A stretch of DNA of 64,000 nt, from assembly GCA_902826685.1 (NCBI GenBank), contig CADEFT010000018.1, positions 1 to 64,000 of the forward strand, given 5' to 3'. The translations under genes were made by a program, and so were the position numbers. Positions 15,946 through 24,408 of the stretch are shown in pieces. Below the pieces are notes generated by a model. That model worked only from the letters and a program-made list of their open reading frames with translations. It did not search any database and was not told the origin of the DNA. The DNA comes from an uncultured Acidobacteriota bacterium. GTDB taxonomy: Bacteria; Acidobacteriota; Terriglobia; Bryobacterales; Bryobacteraceae. The first letter of the stretch is position 1; each line of letters starts with the position of its first letter.

Positions 15946-17213
15946 ACGGCGGCCGCGTCCAATAGGAGGCAGGCGGTGAGCAGAATGCGCTGCAGGCCGA
16001 ACTCGCGCTTGTCGGGATCGAACCACTCTTCGGTGGTATGAGCACCGGCGCCCTGGCCGCCGGCGCCGATGGAGACGGCTTCAAGGCCCATGGAAAGAGG
16101 AATGTTGGCGTCGGTGGAAGCGCAATCGAGCTGGGCGCGAATGCCCAGGTGGGCGTCGACGGCGCGCAGCGAGCGCAGCAGCGTGGACTCTTCGGCGAGG
16201 ATGCCGCCGGGACGCGAGCCGATCTCGCGCACCTTGACGGCGACCTTGCCGCCGGTGGCACGGTCGTTCTCCAGATCGATGGCGCGATCGACGGCGAGAG
16301 TCAAACAGCGCGCCATGCTGTCGATACGTTCGGGATCTTCGGAACGAACGTCGAGTTTGGCGCGGGCTTCGGACGGAATGGAATTCACGCTGACGCCACC
16401 TTCGACGGTGCCGAAATTGAAGGAGCTGCGCGGCGCGGGCAACGCCTCGTACTGGCCTTCGCTGAAGTAGTGGATCACACGGCCCAGCGCGTGCACCGGG
16501 TTGCCGTTGCCTTGATCGGACCAACTATGGCCGCCGGGGCCGCTGACGACGATTTCAAACCGGCGGCTGGCGAGCGCCTGGCAGGTGATGTGGTCGGTGC
16601 TGGGGCCGTCGAGCACCAGGAACGACCGGATGCGTCCGGCGAGCGGGGACTGGCGGCAGAGATACCGCATGCCGCTCAGGTTCCCTTCCCCTTCCTCGCA
16701 GACATTGGCCACCAGCAGCAGCGACGCGGGACCGGCGGCCGTGGGCCGGTTCTTCTTCCAACTGGCGGCGACGGCGAGCAGGCCGGCGAGACCGGCTCCA
16801 TTGTCGGCGACGCCCGGGCCGCGGAACCGGCCGTCGCCATCGATGCGGATGTCTTCGGGACGGCGCGGGGCAAGCACCGTATCGAGATGCGCGGTGATCG
16901 CTACCAGCGGTCCTTCGGAAGCCGGATGCTCGAGGGCGACGACATTACCCGCGCGGTCGATGCGCGCGTCCCAACCGGCCGAGCGAAGCTGCGCGGCGAT
17001 CCATTCGGCGCGCTTTTCCTCCAGAAAGGTGGGCGCCGGGATGCGGCACAATTCGAGTTGCTGCTCGTTAATCCACGAACGGTGGCGGTAGATCCAGCCA
17101 AGGCAATCGCGCATGGCGCGAGAGGAGGCATGTCCGGCGACGGCCCGCTGAATTTTGGCGTCGGGTTTGGCGGCCAAACCGGCTCGGCGGGCGATGTCGA
17201 CGGTGGCGGCCAT
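15942..17213 (-). CDS. M20/M25/M40 family metallopeptidase
   Basis: A 423-aa cytoplasmic di-zinc peptidase. Metal and catalytic residues are visible: TAHLDTV (His, Asp), VADNGAGLAGLL (bridging Asp), NVCEEGEGNLSG (catalytic and ligand Glu), LDGPSTD, and GAHTTEEWFD (C-terminal ligand His). A dimerisation domain lies at about 210-320 (GGHSWSDQGNGNPVHAL). This pattern suits PepT-like tripeptide aminopeptidases or carboxypeptidases. The gene sits between citrate synthase (10 nt upstream) and the EamA permease (overlapping). Confidence 0.88.
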   Translation of the reverse strand: MAATVDIARRAGLAAKPDAKIQRAVAGHASSRAMRDCLGWIYRHRSWINEQQLELCRIPAPTFLEEKRAEWIAAQLRSAGWDARIDRAGNVVALEHPASEGPLVAITAHLDTVLAPRRPEDIRIDGDGRFRGPGVADNGAGLAGLLAVAASWKKNRPTAAGPASLLLVANVCEEGEGNLSGMRYLCRQSPLAGRIRSFLVLDGPSTDHITCQALASRRFEIVVSGPGGHSWSDQGNGNPVHALGRVIHYFSEGQYEALPAPRSSFNFGTVEGGVSVNSIPSEARAKLDVRSEDPERIDSMARCLTLAVDRAIDLENDRATGGKVAVKVREIGSRPGGILAEESTLLRSLRAVDAHLGIRAQLDCASTDANIPLSMGLEAVSIGAGGQGAGAHTTEEWFDPDKREFGLQRILLTACLLLDAAAV

Positions 17214-17223
17214 CTTGGGTTCG

Positions 17224-18513
<1,290 letters not shown>

Positions 18514-18533
18514 GAGTCTTGCCGGTCTCAATT

Positions 18534-19076
18534 CTATCGTTTTTTCGGTGCGGGTCCATTCAGCAGCTTGTCGATCTCGGCCGAAACAAACTTGGCGGTG
18601 AGGACGCCCTTGGCGGCATCGTCGTGGCTGAAATCGTTCCGGATGACGCCGTCGGGGCCGATCAGGAACAGATGCGGAAACTTGACGGTGGGGTTCTGGG
18701 GCGTGATGCGCAGATAGGAGGCGACGGCCTGCCCGCAGTCGAACAGGATGGGGGACGTGATGCCGTTTTCCTTGATGTAGGCCGCCACGCGATCCATGGT
18801 ATCGGGCGGGACGACGACCGAGAGCACCTCGACGCGTCCGGCGTACTTGGTCCTGACCTGCTCGAGAACGCCCGAGAGCGCCTTGCAATTGGGGCAGCCG
18901 GTCTGCATGATGTCGACCAGCACGACCTTGCCGCGAAAATCGCCCGGGTCATACTGCTTTCCGGTGCGATCGGGCAGGGAGAAACCGGGGGCGCGGCGTC
19001 CGGCGAATTCGCCGGCAATCAGGGACGCCGGAAGGCTCAAAGCCAGCAAGACGGCGGCCCTTGCGCGCAGGTGCAT
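18534..19076 (-). CDS. Exported TlpA-like thioredoxin-fold protein (CPNC)
   Basis: A 180-aa protein from ATG 19076 behind TTGGAG. The signal peptide is ARAAVLLALSLPASLIAG. A thioredoxin/AhpC-TSA domain follows: FRGKVVLVDIMQTGCPNC puts the redox cysteines at 61 and 64, followed by FPHLFLIGPDG with the cis-Pro. It probably works in the periplasm on disulfides or as a cytochrome-maturation-like reductase. It ends 20 nt before citrate synthase. It is the third exported thioredoxin-like protein in the window, and the least like the pair at 2.7-3.9 kb. Confidence 0.85.
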   Translation of the reverse strand: MHLRARAAVLLALSLPASLIAGEFAGRRAPGFSLPDRTGKQYDPGDFRGKVVLVDIMQTGCPNCKALSGVLEQVRTKYAGRVEVLSVVVPPDTMDRVAAYIKENGITSPILFDCGQAVASYLRITPQNPTVKFPHLFLIGPDGVIRNDFSHDDAAKGVLTAKFVSAEIDKLLNGPAPKKR

Positions 19077-19111
19077 AAGCTCCAAGGTAACACGCCCGGC
19101 CCGCCGCGCCC

Positions 19112-19117
19112 TATACT
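19112..19117 (+). promoter_or_regulatory. TATACT -10 box directly before the DinB gene
   Basis: TATACT ends 8 nt before the ATG at 19126, which would place the transcript start about 1-3 nt before the start codon (leaderless or nearly so). No convincing -35 element is visible. Confidence 0.4.
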
Positions 19118-19125
19118 GTTGCCAT

Positions 19126-19647
19126 ATGAGCGCTGAACTGGTTTCCACGTTCGTGGATTGTTCGGTCCGGCGGTTGCGGATGCATGTTTCGCGCATCGGA
19201 AGATGCATGGAAACACTGTCGGAAGAACAGGTCTGGGCACGCGGTTCGGAGAACGAGAACGCGGTGGGAAACCTGATGCTGCACCTGGCGGGCAACGTGC
19301 GGCAGTGGATCCTGTCGGGCGCGGGCGGGAAGGCGGACGTGCGCGTGCGGGACCGCGAGTTCAGTGCCCGTTCGGGCGTCAGCAAACAGGATCTGCTCGA
19401 GCGGTTGGAAGGCGTGGTGAACGAGGCGGCGGAAGTGATCGGCGGGCTGACGGCCGACCGCGCGATGGAGAAGATCCGGGTGCAGAACTATGAGGTCACC
19501 GTACTCGAAGCGGTATACCACGTGGTGGACCACTTCGCGCAGCACACCGCCCAGATCGTCTTTGCCACCAAGATGATGACGCACCAGGACATGGAGTTTT
19601 ACAAGCACCTGGCCAGCCCGGCGGGGCACGGCGAGACGACGCCGTAG
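19126..19647 (+). CDS. DinB/DUF1572 family protein
   Basis: A 173-aa four-helix-bundle protein. The DinB-like metal triad is suggested by NLMLHLAGNVRQW (His in helix 2) and YHVVDHFAQHTAQI (two His in helix 4). Members include thiol-dependent transferases such as bacillithiol/mycothiol S-transferases as well as many uncharacterised proteins. ATG 19126 begins the conserved part (MSAELVSTFVDCSVRRL). It is divergent from the thioredoxin-like gene with only 49 bp between starts. Confidence 0.8.
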   Translation: MSAELVSTFVDCSVRRLRMHVSRIGRCMETLSEEQVWARGSENENAVGNLMLHLAGNVRQWILSGAGGKADVRVRDREFSARSGVSKQDLLERLEGVVNEAAEVIGGLTADRAMEKIRVQNYEVTVLEAVYHVVDHFAQHTAQIVFATKMMTHQDMEFYKHLASPAGHGETTP

Positions 19648-19684
19648 GTTTTAGAGGTCGCGGTACTCTTGTTTTTTTGGAAAA

Positions 19685-19725
19685 TCTGACGCGTCCAGCA
19701 AAATATTTTCGCTTAGTACGTCAGA
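19685..19725. promoter_or_regulatory. Inverted repeat upstream of the secreted protease gene
   Basis: TCTGACG (19685-19691) and CGTCAGA (19719-19725) are perfect 7-bp inverted arms separated by 27 bp, ending 22 bp before the GTG start at 19748. The interval is AT-rich (AAAATATTTTC). It could be an operator or a leader hairpin. A T-tract (19669-19678) after the DinB gene may mark weak termination. Confidence 0.3.
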
Positions 19726-19747
19726 CTCCTCTGAGGAACGCTTATCC

Positions 19748-22700
19748 GTGACTGCACTCATTATCGTTTTTCTTAGCGCCACCGCCGCCTTTGCCCAACC
19801 CGTCTCCGTGGCTCCGCTTCGTTATTGGGCTCCCGAGAAAGATCAGCTTCGCGAGGCGGTGAAACGCCAGCTTCCGAGCGCGCGGAACGTTATGGCACAT
19901 CCCGTGGAGCAGGTGCTGCATCCGCTGACGCGGGAAGAGATGGCAAAGGCTCCGGTTCGCGAGAACCTGCTGCTGACGGGCATCCATCGGCCGGTGCCGG
20001 TGGATCTGGCGGCTTTTGGACGCTGGGACACGCTGGCGGATGGGCGGAAGCTGTGGCGCGCGGCGCTGCATTCGCCGGGCGCGGCGGGGCTGCGGCTGCA
20101 CTTCGAGAATTTCGCCGTTGGCGCGGGCCGGGTCTGGCTGCACGACAGCGACGGCCATGTCGATGGCCCCTACACGGGCCGCGGCCTGTTCGGCGACGGC
20201 GAGTTCTGGAGCGAGACGCTGTTCGGCAACTCGGTCACAGTGGAATATGAGCCGGCGACGGACGCCGGGGAGGAGGTGCCGTTCCAGGTGGTGACGATCG
20301 CGCACACTTTCCCTGGATTTTTCGATGTGGAGAAGAAGGACACGGCCAAGGAAGCCGCCGCCCCCTGCCACCTGGACGTTACGTGCTATCCACAATGGGC
20401 CGAAACGGCGCGCGCCGAAGCCCGGCTGGTGTTTGAGAAAGACGGCGGAAGCTATTTCTGTTCCGGCACGCTGCTGAATACGCGCAATAGCAGCCGGATC
20501 CCCTATTTCCTCACGGCCAATCATTGCATCGACACCGAGGCGGTGGCGCGCACCGTGCAGGCTTTCTGGCAGTATCAGACGGCCAACTGCGGCGGCACTG
20601 CTCCCGGCACGCGCGATCTGCCACGGTCGAACGGATCGCGGCTGCTGGCGACCGGCGACGAAAACCAGGGCGATTTTTCGCTGCTTCAATTGACGGATGT
20701 ACCAAACGGCGTTTACTTCTCCGGTTGGACCTCGCAGGAGGTTCCCTTGAATACGAACCTGACCGGCATCCACCATCCGGCAGGCGACTACAAGCGGATC
20801 TCGTTCGGCACACGGCGCAGCACGCCGAGCGCCGTCGGCCTTTTGGCCGCCGACGTTGCCTACACGGTGACCTGGGGTGATGGCCACACCGAAGGCGGAT
20901 CTTCGGGCAGCGGCCTGTTTTCTTCCCCAGGCGTTCTGGTGGGCACGCTCACCGGCGGATTGCGGCCTCCGGCGGGCGGCACCAAGTGCGATATCAATCC
21001 GGATTCGAGCTTCTATGGGCGATTGTCGGCCTACTATCCGAGGATCCGCGAGTTTCTGGAGGACGGTACGACGGCGCCGGTCACCCCCACAACCCCAACC
21101 GGTGCGGTGACACTGGCTTCGGGCACGCCGCAGACTTATAACCTGACGGCGGTGGCGAATCCCACTTTGTTCGAGAATCCCACCTACGCCATCACGGTGC
21201 CGGCGGGCGCAACGCGGCTGACCGTGCGCATGGAGACGAGCACTCCCAACGCCGACACCGATTTGTATGTGCGGTTTGGAACGGCCCCGGTGATATCTGG
21301 CGGCACGGTGCTAGCGGATCATCGTTCGATCGGTTCGAGCGGCACCGAGATGCTATCGGTCGATTCGTTGTCGATCCCGGTACTGCGCGCGGGCACTTAT
21401 TACATCTCCATCGTGTTGTATACGACGGGGGTAGCGGTGCGCGGAACGATGACGGCGACGGTGCTGGGTGGGCCGCCAACCCCGAACCCCACGGCGGGCG
21501 TAAACCAGCTCACCTCAGGCGCCAGCGCTACATTCAATCTGCAAGCGGTCACCACCGGCACGTTCTTTAGCGCGGCTTCGAACATGTACAGCATTACGGT
21601 GCCGCAAGGGGCGACGAGACTGACGGTGCGGCTAAGCACGGCCACCGCCGGGGCGGACGTCGACCTCTATGCGCGATTCGGAACGGCACCGCAACTGGTG
21701 GGCGGCCGTGTGTCATCGGACCATAGTTCGACCGGAGATACGGGGGAGGAAACGATCACCGTCACGGCGTCGTCCTCGCCGGCCTTGCGTGCGGGGACGT
21801 ACTTCATCGCGTTAGCGCTTTTCACATCGGGTACGGCGGTGCGCGGCACCGTGACCGCGACCGTGGAAAGCGGCGGGGGATCGACGGCGCCGCCGCCTTC
21901 GGGTAGCGCGCCGGTGGTGTTGACGTCGAACGTGCCGCGGACGTTCAGTTTGCCGGCGGTGCAGAATCCGACGTTGTTAAACGCGACGAACGTGTACACG
22001 GTGGAGGTACCGGCGGGTGCGCGGCAATTGGTGGTGCGCATCAACACGCCAGGGGTGAACGCCGATACCGATCTGTATGTAAATTACAACTCGGTGGCCC
22101 GGGTGGCCAATGGCACGGTGCAGTCCGATCACAGGTCGGAGACGGACGGAACCGGGAGCGAGACGATCACGATCACACCTTCCTCGACGCCGGCTTTGCG
22201 CGCGGGAACCTACTACATCACGATGGCGCTTTTCACGACGGGAACGGCGGTGAACGGCACGGTCGTGGCGACGGTGGATTCGGGAGCCGACGCTCCGGGC
22301 GGTGGACGCTCGCTTTTAAGCGGCCAGGGAACCGCATTCCAGTTGGGCGCGGTCCAATCGGCGACGCTGTTTGGGGGCGAAGCCAATTACACCATCACGG
22401 TGCCTGAGGGATCGACACGGCTGCAGGTTCGCATCACTTCGGCCGACCCGCGGGTGGACGTAGACCTTTATGTTCGCTACGGGTCGCCGGTGGAAGTTTT
22501 GGAGGGTAGCGTGGTGAGCGACTATTCGGGCGAGAGTGAGACGGGGAATGAGACGATCAGCGTCACCTCCGCATCGAAGCCGGGGCTGCGGCCCGGAGTG
22601 TATTACGTCGCGCTGGCGCTTTACTCGACCGGTGTGCCGGCGTCGGGGACTTTGACGGCGACCGTGGACCGGGAGTTGCCCTCGGCTCCGGCTCCCGCAG

Positions 22701-23179
22701 GCAATTCTCTGACGCCTGGCCAGCCGGTCACGGTGGAAATGCCCGCGGTGACGCAAGCCACCTTTTACTCGGGCACGCAGGGATTCTCAGTCGCCGTGCC
22801 GGAAGGATCTCCTGGTCTGACGGTGCGGCTGAGGACCGTTCCCGCCGAAGTCGACCTGGACCTGTATGTTCGCCAGGGCAGCCCGCCGGAGTTGCAGGAT
22901 GGGCGCATCGTGGCCGACTACCGTTCGATCGGCGATACCGGCGATGAGACGATCTCGGTGTCGGGTACGTCCACGCCGCCGCTGCGCGCCGGAACGTATT
23001 TCATCGCATTGGCCAATTTCACCACCGGACGGACGGCGCGGATTCAGCTTGTGGCGGAACTGGCTCCGTCCGATGTCCCGCAAGAGGAATCGGCGATGTT
23101 GCGGAAGCCGAAGGCGGCGATCGGTGCGCAGGAAATTTCGCGAATACGCCGTGGCGTGCAAGCCGAGGTGTGGGAATGA
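19748..23179 (+). CDS. Secreted trypsin-fold (lysyl endopeptidase-like) protease with five PPC-like repeats
   Basis: A 1143-aa secreted serine protease. GTG 19748 follows GAGGAAC at 10 nt. Residues 1-16 are a signal peptide. Residues about 25-190 form an N-terminal, propeptide-like domain (LHFENFAVGAGRVWLHD, GDGEFWSETLFG). The chymotrypsin-fold domain follows: FLTANHC (His259), QGDFSLLQL (Asp309) and GGSSGSGLF (Ser386), with Cys pairs as in Achromobacter protease I-type enzymes. After a Thr/Pro linker come five 130-residue repeats (about 455-1105), each with the pattern DxDLYVxxG...LRAGTYYI of pre-peptidase C-terminal (PPC) domains. The repeats probably bind substrate or surface. The gene overlaps the downstream gene for a free copy of its N-terminal domain. 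Confidence 0.88.
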   Translation: MTALIIVFLSATAAFAQPVSVAPLRYWAPEKDQLREAVKRQLPSARNVMAHPVEQVLHPLTREEMAKAPVRENLLLTGIHRPVPVDLAAFGRWDTLADGRKLWRAALHSPGAAGLRLHFENFAVGAGRVWLHDSDGHVDGPYTGRGLFGDGEFWSETLFGNSVTVEYEPATDAGEEVPFQVVTIAHTFPGFFDVEKKDTAKEAAAPCHLDVTCYPQWAETARAEARLVFEKDGGSYFCSGTLLNTRNSSRIPYFLTANHCIDTEAVARTVQAFWQYQTANCGGTAPGTRDLPRSNGSRLLATGDENQGDFSLLQLTDVPNGVYFSGWTSQEVPLNTNLTGIHHPAGDYKRISFGTRRSTPSAVGLLAADVAYTVTWGDGHTEGGSSGSGLFSSPGVLVGTLTGGLRPPAGGTKCDINPDSSFYGRLSAYYPRIREFLEDGTTAPVTPTTPTGAVTLASGTPQTYNLTAVANPTLFENPTYAITVPAGATRLTVRMETSTPNADTDLYVRFGTAPVISGGTVLADHRSIGSSGTEMLSVDSLSIPVLRAGTYYISIVLYTTGVAVRGTMTATVLGGPPTPNPTAGVNQLTSGASATFNLQAVTTGTFFSAASNMYSITVPQGATRLTVRLSTATAGADVDLYARFGTAPQLVGGRVSSDHSSTGDTGEETITVTASSSPALRAGTYFIALALFTSGTAVRGTVTATVESGGGSTAPPPSGSAPVVLTSNVPRTFSLPAVQNPTLLNATNVYTVEVPAGARQLVVRINTPGVNADTDLYVNYNSVARVANGTVQSDHRSETDGTGSETITITPSSTPALRAGTYYITMALFTTGTAVNGTVVATVDSGADAPGGGRSLLSGQGTAFQLGAVQSATLFGGEANYTITVPEGSTRLQVRITSADPRVDVDLYVRYGSPVEVLEGSVVSDYSGESETGNETISVTSASKPGLRPGVYYVALALYSTGVPASGTLTATVDRELPSAPAPAGNSLTPGQPVTVEMPAVTQATFYSGTQGFSVAVPEGSPGLTVRLRTVPAEVDLDLYVRQGSPPELQDGRIVADYRSIGDTGDETISVSGTSTPPLRAGTYFIALANFTTGRTARIQLVAELAPSDVPQEESAMLRKPKAAIGAQEISRIRRGVQAEVWE
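21109..23060 (+). repeat. Five tandem PPC-like coding repeats (about 396 bp each)
   Basis: The repeats start near 21109, 21505, 21914, 22310 and 22706. Each encodes an opening (L)TSG/TPG...F/Y, a strand ending in ITVPxGATRLTVR, the motif (A/V)D(T/V)DLYVR(F/Y)G, an acidic turn (SDHSSTGDTGEETI), and the close LRAGTYYIxxALFTTG. Copies 2 and 3 share long protein stretches; copy 5 is the most divergent. Confidence 0.88.
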
Positions 23180-23691
23180 TGGCGTTGCTGCTGGCTTCCA
23201 TGATGACTCTCTCCGGTTCCGAGTTGGTTCCCAAGCCCGCGCCGCCACCGAGCGCGGCCTTGAAGCTGAGTGCGCCGAAGGTATTCAATCTGGGGAATCC
23301 ATCGGCGGAGGAGAGCAAACCCCGGCAGGCCGACGCTCGATTGGCCCGGGCGGGCTTTCATCGCCAATTGAAGGAAAACGCCCTGAAGAACGGGAAATGG
23401 GAGAAGAAGCCCGCAGGGCTCTGGCGGCTATCGCTGCGCTCTCCGGGAGCCACGAGTTTGCGAGTCCACTTCAAGGACGTGAATCTGGGCGCGGCGCGGC
23501 TTTGGGTCCACGACGGGAAAGGGCAGGTGTTTGGGCCTTACGCGAACAAGGGTCCGTTGGAGGATGGAGACTTCTGGAGCGACATCGTAAGCGGTGATAC
23601 GGTGACATTGGAGCTGCAGGCGGCGGCAAAGCTGGCTGCCTTACCTTTCAGGATTTTGGAGGTGAGCCACTTGAAGGAGAGTGGGAATTGA
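23176..23691 (+). CDS. Stand-alone paralogue of the protease N-terminal domain
   Basis: A 171-aa exported protein whose ATG overlaps the protease TGA (ATGA) behind GAGG. After a signal peptide (MMALLLASMMTLSGSE) it parallels residues about 35-160 of the upstream protease: LWRLSLRSPGATSLRVHF against LWRAALHSPGAAGLRLHF, AARLWVHDGKGQVFGPYA against AGRVWLHDSDGHVDGPYT, and LEDGDFWSDIVSGDTVTL against FGDGEFWSETLFGNSVTV. It lacks any catalytic domain. It could be a trans-acting foldase or inhibitor, as free propeptides are, or a second cell-surface module. This is inference from homology and coupling. Confidence 0.75.
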   Translation: MMALLLASMMTLSGSELVPKPAPPPSAALKLSAPKVFNLGNPSAEESKPRQADARLARAGFHRQLKENALKNGKWEKKPAGLWRLSLRSPGATSLRVHFKDVNLGAARLWVHDGKGQVFGPYANKGPLEDGDFWSDIVSGDTVTLELQAAAKLAALPFRILEVSHLKESGN

Positions 23692-23699
23692 GGTATAGT
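23671..23699 (+). promoter_or_regulatory. Sigma-70-like promoter of the VapBC-type operon
   Basis: TTGAAG (23671-23676), a 17-bp spacer and TATAGT (23694-23699) form the best sigma-70-like promoter in the window. It overlaps the end of the preceding gene. The transcript would start about 10 nt before the antitoxin ATG at 23717. Confidence 0.55.
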
Positions 23700-23716
23700 G
23701 GTTGCGGAGTGGAACC

Positions 23717-23953
23717 ATGAACGTAACCTTGAAGCAAATTCCGACGGATACCTATAAGGTAATCCAAGAGGCTGCGGAGGAGCAGGGGCGGAGCTTGAAC
23801 GCTCACATCATCTCCATTCTTTCCTCCAGTGCAGAGGAAGTTTTGCGCAGGCGGAAGCTGCGGGAGTCCAGGGACGAACTGGACCGGTTTGTGGAATCCC
23901 TGGCGCCGATGGACAGCAGCGCGGAATTGATTCGGGAAGATCGCGAGCGGTAA
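23717..23953 (+). CDS. FitA/VapB-type ribbon-helix-helix antitoxin
   Basis: A 78-aa protein beginning MNVTLKQIPTDTYKVIQEAA, with the Arc-type ribbon-helix-helix pattern (N-terminal beta strand, then AEEQGRSLNAHIISIL). The C-terminal half (from about residue 45) is charged and probably wraps the toxin. The toxin gene starts 7 nt downstream. Such antitoxins bind operator DNA and autoregulate together with the toxin. ATG 23717 is used rather than the in-frame codon five residues upstream because of spacing from the promoter. Confidence 0.85.
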   Translation: MNVTLKQIPTDTYKVIQEAAEEQGRSLNAHIISILSSSAEEVLRRRKLRESRDELDRFVESLAPMDSSAELIREDRER

Positions 23954-23960
23954 GCCCTGC

Positions 23961-24398
23961 ATGGGGTCGCTGGTGGTGGATGCTTCGGTGGTTGTGAAAT
24001 GGTTCCTTCCCGAAGAAGGCCGCCAGACGGCGATGGTGCTTCACGACTCATTCGTTTACGGCGAGATTGACTTGAAGGCGCCCGCGATTTTGGCACCTGA
24101 AGTGGCCAATGTTTTCGCGAAACGGCACCGGCGGAAGGAGTTGACCGTCGAACAGGCGCGCAAGGCGTTCCTGCTGCTCGAAAGGCGGATGCCCCTGTTG
24201 GCGCCGATGGACGACGTGCTGCCGGGCGCCTACAATCTTTCCCTACTGCATCAACTGCCGGTTTACGACTGCCTGTACCTGGCCCTGGCGATGCAGGAGC
24301 GGTGCGATCTGGTGACCGCCGACGAACGGCTGTTCCGCGCGACCGCGCCCGCCTATCCCTTCGTCCGGCTGCTGTCGAGCTTTCGCAAAGCAGTATAA
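23961..24398 (+). CDS. PIN-domain VapC-type toxin ribonuclease
   Basis: A 145-aa PIN nuclease. The acidic metal-binding residues are visible: LVVDASVVVKW (first Asp), LAPEVANVF (Glu), VYDCLYLALAM (Asp) and LVTADERLF (fourth Asp). VapC toxins cleave tRNA or rRNA when the antitoxin is lost. It is the second gene of a two-gene module with the RHH antitoxin. No nuclease-inactivating change is seen. Confidence 0.88.
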   Translation: MGSLVVDASVVVKWFLPEEGRQTAMVLHDSFVYGEIDLKAPAILAPEVANVFAKRHRRKELTVEQARKAFLLLERRMPLLAPMDDVLPGAYNLSLLHQLPVYDCLYLALAMQERCDLVTADERLFRATAPAYPFVRLLSSFRKAV

Positions 24399-24399
24399 T
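24394..24399 (+). promoter_or_regulatory. TATAAT box directly before the amidohydrolase gene
   Basis: A perfect TATAAT lies in the last codons of the toxin gene, 9 nt before ATG 24409, implying a leader of only about 3 nt. No good -35 is seen. Confidence 0.45.
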
Positions 24400-24408
24400 C
24401 GCGGGATC

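Noticed and set aside
18514..18888. N-terminal extension of citrate synthase
   Set aside because: The extra 125 residues are Arg-rich, unlike any citrate synthase, and overlap the thioredoxin-like gene in another frame. ATG 18513 gives the family length.
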